A program made the position numbers and the translations under genes. From Lentzea jiangxiensis (lineage in GTDB: Bacteria; Actinomycetota; Actinomycetes; Mycobacteriales; Pseudonocardiaceae): a DNA stretch of 64,000 nucleotides. Below the pieces are notes generated by a model. That model made no database searches. It was given only the letters and a program-made list of their open reading frames with translations, and was not told where the DNA came from. Position 1 is the stretch's first letter; each line of letters opens with the position of its first letter. Below are positions 44,375 to 52,678 of the stretch, in pieces. The stretch lies in assembly GCF_900104175.1 (NCBI RefSeq), contig NZ_FNIX01000004.1, positions 62,001-126,000 on the forward strand, in the 5' to 3' direction.

Positions 44375-45388
44375 ATGACCAGCACCGCACTCGAGGTCCG
44401 GCTCGCGGCCCGCCCGACCGGCTGGCCGACCGAGGACACCTTCGAGATCGCCGAAGTCGGGATCCCGACGCCGGGCGAAGGCGAAATCCTGGTCCGCAAC
44501 GTCTTCATGAGCGTCGACCCGTACATGCGCGGCCGCATGAACGACGTGAAGTCCTACGTCCCGCCGTTCCAGGTGGGTGCCCCGCTGGACGGCGGCGCGG
44601 TGGGCGAGGTGGTGGCAGTCGGCGCAGGCGTCGAGGGCTTCGCGGAGGGCGACAACGTCCTGCACGGCCTCGGCTGGCGCGACTACTCCGTCGTCAACAC
44701 CAAGTACGCCGTGAAGGTCGACAGCTCCGTAGCCCCGCTCACCACGTACCTGGGCGTCCTGGGCATGCCTGGCCTCACCGCCTACGCGGGCCTCCTGGTC
44801 ACCGCGGAGTTCAAGCCGGGCGACACCGTCTTCGTCTCCGGCGCGGCAGGCGCCGTGGGCCAGATCGTGGGCCAGATCGCCCGCCTGAAGGGCGCGGCCC
44901 GGGTCATCGGCTCCGCCGGCTCCGCGGAAAAGGTCAAGTACCTCACCGAAGAACTCGGCTTCGACGCGGCCTTCAACTACAAGGACGGCCCGGTGGCCGA
45001 CCAGCTCGCCGCAGCCGCCCCCGACGGCATCGACGTCTACTTCGACAACGTGGGCGGCGACCACCTCGAAGCAGCGATCTCGAGCCTGAACCTCAACGGC
45101 CGAATCACCATGTGCGGCGCCATCTCGCAGTACAACGCCTCCGAGAAGCCCACCGGCCCGAGCAACATGATCCAGATCCTCGCCAAGCGCCTCACCCTGC
45201 GCGGCATGCTGGTCGGCGACCACAAGGGCCTGCAGCAGCAGTTCGTGAGCGAAGTGGCGGCGTGGATCGCCTCAGGCGAACTCAAGTACTCCGAAACGGT
45301 GGTGGAGGGCGGCGTCCGCCAGGCCCCCGCAGCCTTCCTGGGCATGCTGCGCGGCGAGAACACCGGCAAGATGCTCGTGAAGTTCTGA
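44375..45388 (+). CDS. CurA/LTB4DH-type NADP-dependent oxidoreductase (MDR superfamily)
   Basis: A 337-residue zinc-free MDR reductase. It shows SVDPYMRGRMND near residue 48, GMPGLTAYAGL, the cofactor motif VFVSGAAGAVGQIVGQIARLKG, FNYKDG, DVYFDNVGGDHLEAAISSLN and MCGAISQYN. The family reduces alpha,beta-unsaturated ketones with NADPH. The length is standard. Confidence 0.92.
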   Translation: MTSTALEVRLAARPTGWPTEDTFEIAEVGIPTPGEGEILVRNVFMSVDPYMRGRMNDVKSYVPPFQVGAPLDGGAVGEVVAVGAGVEGFAEGDNVLHGLGWRDYSVVNTKYAVKVDSSVAPLTTYLGVLGMPGLTAYAGLLVTAEFKPGDTVFVSGAAGAVGQIVGQIARLKGAARVIGSAGSAEKVKYLTEELGFDAAFNYKDGPVADQLAAAAPDGIDVYFDNVGGDHLEAAISSLNLNGRITMCGAISQYNASEKPTGPSNMIQILAKRLTLRGMLVGDHKGLQQQFVSEVAAWIASGELKYSETVVEGGVRQAPAAFLGMLRGENTGKMLVKF

Positions 45389-45448
45389 CAGCCGTCCCGG
45401 TGGGCTGTCCTGCCACGAGTCGCACCACAGCTCTTGCCGCACGCCCAG

Positions 45449-45487
45449 GGGTGTCGACTCGACACGCTCTTCGTCGAGTCGACACCC
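45449..45487. terminator. Long hairpin between convergent genes
   Basis: A 14-bp perfect stem (GGGTGTCGACTCGA at 45449-45462 with its complement at 45474-45487) and an 11-nt loop. It lies between the reductase stop and the stop of the convergent flavoprotein and can terminate both. Confidence 0.7.
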
Positions 45488-45559
45488 TCCAGGCAGGACA
45501 GAGCCAGGGGAAGCTCACCACGAGGTGGCCGCCCGCAGAGCAACCACCGACAACCCGGA

Positions 45560-47104
45560 CTAGATCAACTTCCCGGGGTTCAAGATCCCGGTCGGATCCA
45601 CCCGCTGCTTCACCGCCCGCAGCACCGACACCCCCACGCTCCCGATCTCCCTCTCCAACCAGGGCGCATGATCAACCCCGACAGCGTGGTGATGCGTGAT
45701 GGTGCCCAGAGAAGAAACAACCTCGGAAGCCACAGCCTTGGCCCGCCCCCACTGCCCCACGGGGTCCTCAAGATCCCGAGGCACCAGAACCGTGAAGTAC
45801 AACGAGGCCCCGGTCTCATAGGCGTGCGAGACGTGGCACATCACCACGGGATTCCCGAGCTCGGCGACCAAAGCGGCCCGAACAGCCGAACGCACCTCGG
45901 AAACACGGGACCAGTGAGCAGCGGTCTCCAAGGTCTCGACGCAGACGCCGGCATCCAGAAGCGCATCCCGCTGCCGAGGCCCGTTGAACCGCCCGTGCAG
46001 CCACGACGCCCCCATTGACCGCCCGAGCCGGACGACCTTGTGCCCGCTCAACGAGCTCATGGTCGCGGACCGGGACCGGCACTCCCACCCCAGGATCACC
46101 AGGCAGGGCTGCGACACCCGCCGGAACCGCAGGTACTTGCGCAGCAGGGCGGCCTTCTCCCCGGCCATCTCCAACGCGACCTCGGTCTCGTCCGCATCGG
46201 ACAGCCGGGTGATGTCGGCGAGGACCCCGTCCTGGGCCAGGGTCCGGACGAGCGCAACCCCGGCCTCCCACCCGTCCACCACGAAGCCCTCGTACCGGGG
46301 CCCGTACGGCCGGGGCCGGACGCGGACGGAAACCTCGGTGATGACCCCGAACACCCCTTCGCTGCCGAGGACCAGCTGCTTCAGGTCAGGTCCGGCGGCG
46401 GAAGCGGGAGCGGTCCCGGCCACCCACTCCCCCACGGGGGTGGCCACCCGGACGGACTCGACCATGTCCTCGAAACGCCCGTACCCGGACGACGCCTGAC
46501 CAGCGGACCGGGTGGCGGCGAACCCACCGATGGTCGCCCGCTCGAACGACTGCGGCACGTGCCCGAGCGTGAACCCGTGCTCTTCCAACAACTTCTCGGC
46601 TTCAGGCCCGGTCAACCCGGCCTGGAGCACAGCAACCCGTGACACCGGGTCGACGGACACGAGAGAAGCAAGCCCGGAAACGTCCAGCGCCACCACAGCA
46701 GCCTTGGACCCGCGCAGAGCCTCGACCCCGCCCACGACAGAGGTGCCCCCACCGAACGGCACCACGGCGACGTCGTGCTCGACGCAGACCTTCAGCACCT
46801 CGACGACCTCGTCGGGCGAGCCGGGCGTCACGACGGCGTCCGGCACGGCCGGCTCCCCGTGCCCGCGGCGTCGCAGCAGGTCGAGGTACGACAGGCCACC
46901 GGCACGCCCCAGCCGGTCCTCGTCGTCGGCCGAGACAGCGCACACGGCTTCCAGCGCCGTGAACGCGTCAGCGGACAGGGTGGACGGCGGCGCCGACACG
47001 GACACCTCGGAGAACGGCTCGCCCAGGCCGACTCGCTGGGTCAGCCACGCCAGCGCATGCGGCGGCAGCGGCACGGTTTCGGTGGTCCATCTCGCCCTGG
47101 TCAC
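45560..47104 (-). CDS. FAD-linked oxidase of the alkyl-DHAP synthase type
   Basis: A 514-residue flavoprotein of the VAO/PCMH fold. FAD-binding motifs are VVPFGGGTSVVGGVEAL and FTLGHVPQSFERATIGGFAATRSAGQ, followed by SSGYGRFEDMV. The C-terminal GTITHHHAVGVDHAPWLE matches the HHH active-site motif of alkyldihydroxyacetone-phosphate synthases, and it ends in PTGILNPGKL. ADPS enzymes make ether lipids from acyl-DHAP. The GTG at 47104 keeps the start clear of the divergent TetR gene. It is divergent from tetR-glpD, which deals with glycerol-3-phosphate/DHAP. Confidence 0.88.
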   Translation of the reverse strand: MTRARWTTETVPLPPHALAWLTQRVGLGEPFSEVSVSAPPSTLSADAFTALEAVCAVSADDEDRLGRAGGLSYLDLLRRRGHGEPAVPDAVVTPGSPDEVVEVLKVCVEHDVAVVPFGGGTSVVGGVEALRGSKAAVVALDVSGLASLVSVDPVSRVAVLQAGLTGPEAEKLLEEHGFTLGHVPQSFERATIGGFAATRSAGQASSGYGRFEDMVESVRVATPVGEWVAGTAPASAAGPDLKQLVLGSEGVFGVITEVSVRVRPRPYGPRYEGFVVDGWEAGVALVRTLAQDGVLADITRLSDADETEVALEMAGEKAALLRKYLRFRRVSQPCLVILGWECRSRSATMSSLSGHKVVRLGRSMGASWLHGRFNGPRQRDALLDAGVCVETLETAAHWSRVSEVRSAVRAALVAELGNPVVMCHVSHAYETGASLYFTVLVPRDLEDPVGQWGRAKAVASEVVSSLGTITHHHAVGVDHAPWLEREIGSVGVSVLRAVKQRVDPTGILNPGKLI

Positions 47105-47111
47105 TGCTACA

Positions 47112-47140
47112 GTGTGACACATGACGTCTCAACGTCACAC
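47112..47140. promoter_or_regulatory. TetR-type inverted repeat
   Basis: Inverted repeat GTGTGAC (47112-47118) and GTCACAC (47134-47140) with a 15-bp spacer; the left arm itself contains the palindrome GTGTGACAC. It lies across the start of the TetR gene, between it and the divergent flavoprotein gene. Autoregulation by the TetR protein is likely. Confidence 0.55.
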
Positions 47141-47696
47141 CCACGACGCTCTGCTCGACGCGACCCGTGAGTGTGTTCTCGAGGTCGGGGTGCGCCGGAC
47201 GACCCTCACCGACGTGGCGAAACGGGCCGGCGTGAGCCGCATGACGCTCTACCGCCGCTACCCCGACGTCGACCACCTCGTGCGGGCCCTGATGACGCGG
47301 GAGTTCGCCGCGCTGCTCGCCGAGGTGGAACGGTCGAGCGGCCAGGGCAACGCGCGCGAGCAGCTCGTCCAGCGGGCCGTGGACGCCATCCGGCTGCTGG
47401 ACGCCAACCCGCTCATGCGCCGGGTCATGCAGCTCGACGCGGACCTGATGCTGCCGTACCTCACCGACCGGCTCGGCAGCACGCAGCGGCTGGTCGAGCA
47501 GTTCCTCGTCGCGCAGATCGAGGCGGGACACCTCGACGGGTCGATCCGGTTCGGCGACGCCAAGACGCAGGCCCGCGTGGTGCTGCTGAGCACGCAGTCG
47601 ATGGTGCTCTCGACGAGGCCCGCCACGTCCGGGCTCGAGTTCACCTCGCTGCTCGACGAGCTCGCCCGGCAGCTGGACGGAGCCCTGAAGCCGTGA
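47121..47696 (+). CDS. TetR-family transcriptional regulator
   Basis: A 191-residue regulator with HTH TLTDVAKRAGVSRMTLYRRYPDVDHLVRAL near residues 32-61 and a helical ligand domain. Its GTGA overlap with glpD shows co-translation. It probably controls glpD and the divergent ADPS-like flavoprotein. The ligand may be a lipid precursor; that is an inference from neighbours. Confidence 0.9.
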   Translation: MTSQRHTHDALLDATRECVLEVGVRRTTLTDVAKRAGVSRMTLYRRYPDVDHLVRALMTREFAALLAEVERSSGQGNAREQLVQRAVDAIRLLDANPLMRRVMQLDADLMLPYLTDRLGSTQRLVEQFLVAQIEAGHLDGSIRFGDAKTQARVVLLSTQSMVLSTRPATSGLEFTSLLDELARQLDGALKP

Positions 47697-49078
47697 ACAC
47701 CTCCCTGAACGCCGCCAGGCGCGCCGAAGACCTCGAAGCGGCACAGCGGGAGGTCGCCGACGTCCTCGTGGTCGGCGGTGGTGTCACGGGCGCGGGCGTC
47801 GCCCTCGACGCGGCGTCCCGCGGCTTGAAGACGGTGCTGCTGGAGGCGCACGACCTGGCGTTCGGGACGTCGCGGTGGTCCAGCAAGCTCGTCCACGGAG
47901 GTCTGCGCTACCTCGCGAAGGGCGACGTGCGGCTCGCCCACGAGAGCGCCGTGGAGCGCGGGATCCTGATGACCAGGACGGCTCCGCACCTCACCCGCAC
48001 GCTGCCGATGCTGTTCCCGTTGCACGCCACCGCGGGTCACTTCGTCATGTCGGGCTTCCGCGCCGGCAACGCGCTGCGCATCGCCGCCCGCACCCCCGCC
48101 GACGTGCTGCCCGGACCGCGCAGGGTGTCGAGGCACGAGGCGCTCGCGCTGGTCCCCGGCCTGGACGCGGAGAAGCTCACCGGCGGGCTGCTGAGCTACG
48201 ACGGCCAGCTCGTCGACGACGCGCGGCTCGTCGTGGCTCTGGCGAGGACCGCCGCGGGCCACGGCGCGAAGATCATCACGCGCGCGAAAGTCGGGACGCT
48301 GCAAGGAGATGGAGCCGAGGCGCGGGACACGCTCACCGGAACCTCGTTCACCGTCAGGGCCAGGGCCGTGATCAACGCGACGGGCGTCTGGGCCGGCACC
48401 CTCGCACCGGTGCCCCTGCGGCCGTCGCGCGGCTCGCACCTCGTCCTCGACGCCGGGAGCGCCGGGATCACCGCGACGGCGCTGACGATCCCGGTGCCGG
48501 GCGAGCGCAACCGCTACGCGTTCCTGCTGCCCCAGGCCAACGGCCGCGCGTACCTCGGCCTCACCGACGAACCGGTCGACGAGATCCCGGACGTGCCGGT
48601 CGTTCCCGAGTCCGATGTGGACTTCCTGCTCACGACGGCTTCCCGGGTGTTGCGGCGGAGCCTGACCAGACAGGACGTCCTCGGCAGCTACGCGGGCCTG
48701 CGCCCGCTGCTGCAGGCAGAAGGCACCACCGCGGACCTCTCCCGCCACCACGCCGTGCTCAGGGCGCCGAACGGCGTCATCACGATCGTCGGCGGCAAGC
48801 TCACCACCTACCGCAAGATGGCGGCAGACGCGGTGAACGCGACGAACCTGACGCAGATCCCCTGTCGCACCAAGGACATCCGCCTCGTCGACGACAGGCC
48901 CGCTCCGACCACGCCGATCGCTCCCGGCGTCACCGAGGCCGACGTCGTCCACGCGATCCGGCACGAGGGCGCGCTCGACGTCGACGACGTCCTGGACCGG
49001 CGCACGCGGATCGGCCTGGTGCCGAGCGACCGCGAGAAGGCCGCCCCCGAGATCGCCGAACTCCTGACCAGCGCGTGA
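47693..49078 (+). CDS. glpD: Glycerol-3-phosphate dehydrogenase/oxidase (GlpD-like)
   Basis: A 461-residue FAD enzyme. The dinucleotide motif is DVLVVGGGVTGAGVALDAASRG, followed by GTSRWSSKLVHGGLRYL, a GlpD signature. Later segments GSYAGLRPLL and ITIVGGKLTTYRKMAADAV complete the FAD domain. The C-terminal cap domain is shorter than in E. coli GlpD. It oxidises glycerol-3-phosphate to DHAP. GTG start at 47693 overlaps the TetR stop. Confidence 0.92.
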   Translation: MNTSLNAARRAEDLEAAQREVADVLVVGGGVTGAGVALDAASRGLKTVLLEAHDLAFGTSRWSSKLVHGGLRYLAKGDVRLAHESAVERGILMTRTAPHLTRTLPMLFPLHATAGHFVMSGFRAGNALRIAARTPADVLPGPRRVSRHEALALVPGLDAEKLTGGLLSYDGQLVDDARLVVALARTAAGHGAKIITRAKVGTLQGDGAEARDTLTGTSFTVRARAVINATGVWAGTLAPVPLRPSRGSHLVLDAGSAGITATALTIPVPGERNRYAFLLPQANGRAYLGLTDEPVDEIPDVPVVPESDVDFLLTTASRVLRRSLTRQDVLGSYAGLRPLLQAEGTTADLSRHHAVLRAPNGVITIVGGKLTTYRKMAADAVNATNLTQIPCRTKDIRLVDDRPAPTTPIAPGVTEADVVHAIRHEGALDVDDVLDRRTRIGLVPSDREKAAPEIAELLTSA

Positions 49079-49108
49079 AACGGGGCGCCCCGTGAGGGAC
49101 GCCCCGTT
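49079..49108. terminator. Terminator after glpD
   Basis: Stem AACGGGGCG (49079-49087) with CGCCCCGTT (49100-49108) and a 12-nt loop, then TCTC. It separates convergent glpD and the Gly-rich WXG/PPE-like gene. Confidence 0.75.
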
Positions 49109-49129
49109 CTCAGCGCAAGGACCGCAGGA

Positions 49130-50860
49130 TCATTCGCCGATGACCGGCTTCGCGGCCTTGGGCGGGTCGACCAGGGCCTCGCCCTCGATCCGCACCTTCC
49201 GCTTGTGCTCGCTGTTGCCGCCCTGCTGGCCACCGGCACCGGCCATGGGAGCACCACCCATCATGCCGCCCATGCCGCCGCCGGCACCCTTCCCGCCACC
49301 GCCGGCGCCGGGCGCGCCCGCTGCGGGCGCCGGGCTGCCGCTGGCCGCGGGCATGACACCGGCCGCGCCGCCGAACTGCGTGGCCGAGGTGCCACCGGCA
49401 CCACCGCCACCCGCGGGGCCGCCGCCCATGCCGGCGGGGATGCCGCCGCCACCGCCGCCGCCCATGCCGCCCTTCGGGATGCCACCGCCACCGCCACCAC
49501 CCGCACCGCCGCCGGACGCGGCCGTCGCGGCGTGGTCAGGGGTGGCCGGGCGGTACCAGTCGGTGTTCGGCGTCGTGGGCATGACACCGATCGACGGCGG
49601 CTTGACGCCCGTGTTGCCCCCGGCCGTCGTGGTCGTGTCAGGCTCCCAGTGACCCGGGACCCAGCGACCTCCGCCGGAGCCGGAGCCGGAACCCGTGCCC
49701 GTGCCCGTGCCGGAGCCGGAACCCGTGCCGTAGCCGGGCGGAGGGGTGTACCCGCCGTGGCTGACCTGGCCACCGGAGCCGGTCTGCGGCCGTCCGCCGG
49801 TGCCGCCGTGCTGCCCGGGAACGGGCTGGAACGGCGTCACCGCGGGACCGGTGCCGACGCCCGAGCTCCAGCCGGACGGACCGCCCGAGGCGTTGCCGGG
49901 CACCGGCTGGAAGGGCGTGACCTGGGGGCCCGCACCCGACTGGCCGAGGCCGCCGCCGCCGGAACCGCCGCCGGCGCCGCTCGTGTACGTCCCGCCCGCA
50001 CCGGCGGACGCGCGGTCCTGCTGGTCGGCGCGGATGCCGTCGAAGCCGCCCTGCGTCTGCCGGGTGATGCCACCGGCGCCGCCGCCACCGCTCCTCTGCG
50101 CCATCGAGGAGATGGCGTCGATGACCTGCTCGGCGACCTTGGCGATCTGCGTGACGGACTTGATCAGGTTCATCAGCTTCTGCACGGAGCCGACGAGCTT
50201 CTGCAGGAAGTCGGCGAGCTTCTTCGCGTAGTTGACCGCGGTGGTCACGATGTCCGAGATCGCGCCCGCGATGGCCGCGCCGAAGGTGAGGAAGGAGGCC
50301 GCCAGCCACTGGATGATCTTCATGACCATGTCCGAGACGGCCTGGCTGATCAGGTCCATGATCATCTTGCGGACGGTGCCGACGAGCTGGCCCGCGCCCT
50401 CGACCGCGCCGGCGATGCCGTCGACGGACTTGGCGAGGGTCTCGAGGCCGCCCGCGTGCTTCTTGGCGGCGGTGCGGTAGCCGTCGGCCGCCCGGCCCTG
50501 CCACTCGCGGGTCTGCGAGACGCAGATCTTTTCGTACTCGGTCGCGATGCCGTGGACCTGCTTGCCCGCGGAGCGGAACGACTCGGCCATCCGCGAGATG
50601 GACTCGGGGCTGCCGAGCAGGACGTCGAACGGCTCGCGCAGGAAGTCGACGTGCTGGATGGCCCAGCTGAACCCGGCGGACAGGAAGCCGCTCAACGGGT
50701 TCGCGGACATGCCGACGATGCCCATCGCCGTGTTCGCGATGCCGAGGCCCGCGTTGACCCAGTCCCCCCGCTCGATGGCGGAGTAGGTGGTGGAGATGCT
50801 CGTGATCAGCTGCTGGGGGTCGGTGCCCTTGGCCTGCGACTGCGACGCTGGGGCGGTCAT
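49130..50860 (-). CDS. WXG100/PPE-like type VII secretion protein with Gly-rich tail
   Basis: A 576-residue protein. Residues 1-250 are helical and include EWQGRAADGYRTAAKKHAGG (WxG-type turn) and long amphipathic helices with hydrophobic segments near 180-205. From about 255 the sequence becomes Gly/Ser/Pro-rich with repeats (VTPFQPVPGNASGG and VTPFQPVPGQHGG; GTGTGTGSGSGSGG). The C-terminal end (KRKVRIEGEALVDPPKAAKP) is charged. It looks like a T7SS-exported or T7SS-associated WXG/PPE-like protein with a low-complexity tail. The ATG at 50860 overlaps the stop of the EspC-like gene. Confidence 0.75.
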   Translation of the reverse strand: MTAPASQSQAKGTDPQQLITSISTTYSAIERGDWVNAGLGIANTAMGIVGMSANPLSGFLSAGFSWAIQHVDFLREPFDVLLGSPESISRMAESFRSAGKQVHGIATEYEKICVSQTREWQGRAADGYRTAAKKHAGGLETLAKSVDGIAGAVEGAGQLVGTVRKMIMDLISQAVSDMVMKIIQWLAASFLTFGAAIAGAISDIVTTAVNYAKKLADFLQKLVGSVQKLMNLIKSVTQIAKVAEQVIDAISSMAQRSGGGGAGGITRQTQGGFDGIRADQQDRASAGAGGTYTSGAGGGSGGGGLGQSGAGPQVTPFQPVPGNASGGPSGWSSGVGTGPAVTPFQPVPGQHGGTGGRPQTGSGGQVSHGGYTPPPGYGTGSGSGTGTGTGSGSGSGGGRWVPGHWEPDTTTTAGGNTGVKPPSIGVMPTTPNTDWYRPATPDHAATAASGGGAGGGGGGGIPKGGMGGGGGGGIPAGMGGGPAGGGGAGGTSATQFGGAAGVMPAASGSPAPAAGAPGAGGGGKGAGGGMGGMMGGAPMAGAGGQQGGNSEHKRKVRIEGEALVDPPKAAKPVIGE

Positions 50861-51165
50861 CCCCGGCCTCCCTTGAAACCGAACATGTTGTCGAGGTCGA
50901 CCTGCTCGTACTGCTCGATGGTCTCGCGGAGACCGGTGCTCATGTCCATCAGCGAGTTCGCCGCCTTGCCGAGCCCGTCCTGCGACAGCCCGGCCTGCTG
51001 CAGGACGTTCTGGGCCAGGAACCCGAGGAAGACGCCGAACGCCTCGGTCGTGAGAGCCCCCGGGTCACACGTCTCGGTGGCCTTGCGCATCCGCTCCATG
51101 AGCTTGTTCACGTTGGCCGCGTGAGTTCTGAGCTCGTCCAGGTCGATGTTGAACTGCTGCTGCAT
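50857..51165 (-). CDS. EspC-like type VII secretion target
   Basis: A 102-residue helical protein (FNIDLDELRTHAANVNKLME, then MDMSTGLRETIEQYEQVD). Size and pattern match the EspC/T7SS_ESX_EspC family (first helix LR-H-A, then a turn and long second helix). The ATG at 51165 has a GGAGGGGG RBS. It sits between a YbaB-family gene and the WXG/PPE-like gene, a typical actinobacterial order for ESX-linked cassettes. Confidence 0.8.
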   Translation of the reverse strand: MQQQFNIDLDELRTHAANVNKLMERMRKATETCDPGALTTEAFGVFLGFLAQNVLQQAGLSQDGLGKAANSLMDMSTGLRETIEQYEQVDLDNMFGFKGGRG

Positions 51166-51187
51166 GCCTAACCCCCTCCTCCTGCAC

Positions 51188-51640
51188 TCAGGCCATGACG
51201 TCGGGCGGGTTGGTGAAGTACTCGTCGTCGGGCCGCGTGTCCTTGCGCTCCAACTCCGACTTCGGTTCTTCCTCGTCGGTTCCATCGCCCTTGTAGCCGT
51301 TCGGCATCTGGGCCTTCACGAACTCGAGAGCGGGGCTGTCACCGACGAAGTCCGTCATGATCTGCACCACACGCCCGGAGGCGTCGCGCTGGGCCTTCGC
51401 GGAGGCCGTGAGCACGGCGGAGGCGATCTCGGAGGGGTCCATGCCGCGGGCCTCGGGCTTGATCTGCAGGCCGGTCAGCACGCCCGTCGCGTTGACCGTC
51501 ACCGTGATCAGGCCGTCGGGCGAGCTGGCGCTCCCGCCCACACCTCCGAGCTGGTCGCGGGCCTGCTCGGCGTTCTGCTTCGCCTGCTCGATCTTGGCCC
51601 CGTACTGCGCGAGCCACTGGTCCGGGTCAATGGGCTGCAT
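51188..51640 (-). CDS. YbaB/EbfC nucleoid-associated family protein
   Basis: A 150-residue protein with N-terminal helix (WLAQYGAKIEQAKQNAEQAR), then a small beta domain GLITVTVNATGVLTGLQIKPEA, and a helix (DPSEIASAVLTASAKAQRDA), the YbaB/EbfC fold. The acidic C-terminal tail (DEEEPKSELERKDTRPDDEY) is an addition. The ATG at 51640 is used; GGGGG lies upstream. YbaB-type proteins are regular members of actinobacterial T7SS-linked cassettes, where their role is unknown. Confidence 0.85.
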   Translation of the reverse strand: MQPIDPDQWLAQYGAKIEQAKQNAEQARDQLGGVGGSASSPDGLITVTVNATGVLTGLQIKPEARGMDPSEIASAVLTASAKAQRDASGRVVQIMTDFVGDSPALEFVKAQMPNGYKGDGTDEEEPKSELERKDTRPDDEYFTNPPDVMA

Positions 51641-51769
51641 GGTCACCCCCGTTGAGTGAATTGGTCGTTCGTTCGATTCGCCGTAGACGCCCGTATCGTT
51701 TCACCCGTTCCCTGCTCACCGATACTTTCCGTCCGATTACCGCCATCCGGGCTAACGAAGGGGTTCACC

Positions 51770-52678
51770 GTGCCTGAGGGAGTGCTGGAGATCGACGCGG
51801 TCTCCAAGCGCTACGGGGAGGTCGTAGCCCTGCGGGACATGTCCTTCGACGTGCGCGGGGGCGAGCTCTTCGGGTTCGTCGGCAGCAACGGCGCCGGGAA
51901 GACCACGACCATGCGCATCGCGCTGGGCGTGCTCGCGGCCGACTCCGGCGAGGTGCGGTGGAACGGCAGAACCGTCGACCTCGACACGCGGCGCCGCATC
52001 GGTTACATGCCGGAGGAGCGCGGCCTCTACCCGCGGATGAAGGTGCTCGACCAGCTGGTCTACCTGGCCGAGCTGCACGGCATGGGCACCAACGAGGCCC
52101 ACACGAGCGCGGAGAACTGGATCGCGCGCCTCGGCCTGCGCGACCGCCGCTCGGACGAGGTGCAGCGCCTGAGCCTCGGCAACCAGCAGCGCGTCCAGCT
52201 CGCCGCCGCGCTGGTGCACGAACCGGACGTGCTGGTGCTCGACGAGCCGTTCTCGGGCCTCGACCCGGTCGCGGTGGACGTGATGAGCCAGGTGCTGCGC
52301 GAGAAGGCGTCCGCCGGTGTGCCCGTGGTGTTCTCGAGCCACCAGCTCGACCTCGTGGAACGGCTGTGCGACCGCGTCGGCATCGTCAGCGAGGGCTCGA
52401 TGGTCGCGAGCGGCACGGTGGACGAGCTCCGGTCGGGCGGGGTGCCGCGCCTGGTCGTGGAGTCGCCGACCACCGGCTGGGCTGACACCCTGGACGGCGT
52501 GCGGGTGATCGAGAAGGAAGAGACGCGCTGCGTGCTCGAGCTCGCCGACGGCGTGGACGACCAGGCGGTGCTGCACGCGGCGCTGGCGGCCGGCCCGGTG
52601 CACGAGTTCTCGCGGCAGCGGCCCTCGCTGACCGAGCTCTTCCGCAACGTCGTGACCACCGAGGGCAGGAGCGCATGA
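51770..52678 (+). CDS. ABC transporter ATP-binding protein (NatA-like)
   Basis: A 302-residue ABC ATPase. Walker A is GSNGAGKTTT, the signature is LSLGNQQRVQLAAAL (variant of LSGGQ), Walker B is VLVLDEPFSGLDP and the H-loop is in FSSHQLDLVE. The C-terminal extension of ~80 residues is usual for the DrrA/NatA class. The GTG at 51770 has GAAGGGG upstream. It overlaps the permease start by ATGA, so the two form one exporter. Confidence 0.92.
   Translation: MPEGVLEIDAVSKRYGEVVALRDMSFDVRGGELFGFVGSNGAGKTTTMRIALGVLAADSGEVRWNGRTVDLDTRRRIGYMPEERGLYPRMKVLDQLVYLAELHGMGTNEAHTSAENWIARLGLRDRRSDEVQRLSLGNQQRVQLAAALVHEPDVLVLDEPFSGLDPVAVDVMSQVLREKASAGVPVVFSSHQLDLVERLCDRVGIVSEGSMVASGTVDELRSGGVPRLVVESPTTGWADTLDGVRVIEKEETRCVLELADGVDDQAVLHAALAAGPVHEFSRQRPSLTELFRNVVTTEGRSA

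Noticed and set aside
49400..49960. Possible tandem-repeat expansion or assembly artefact in the Gly-rich gene
   Set aside because: The GGC/GGT-rich stretch keeps one long frame with conserved ends, so it reads as a genuine low-complexity tail.
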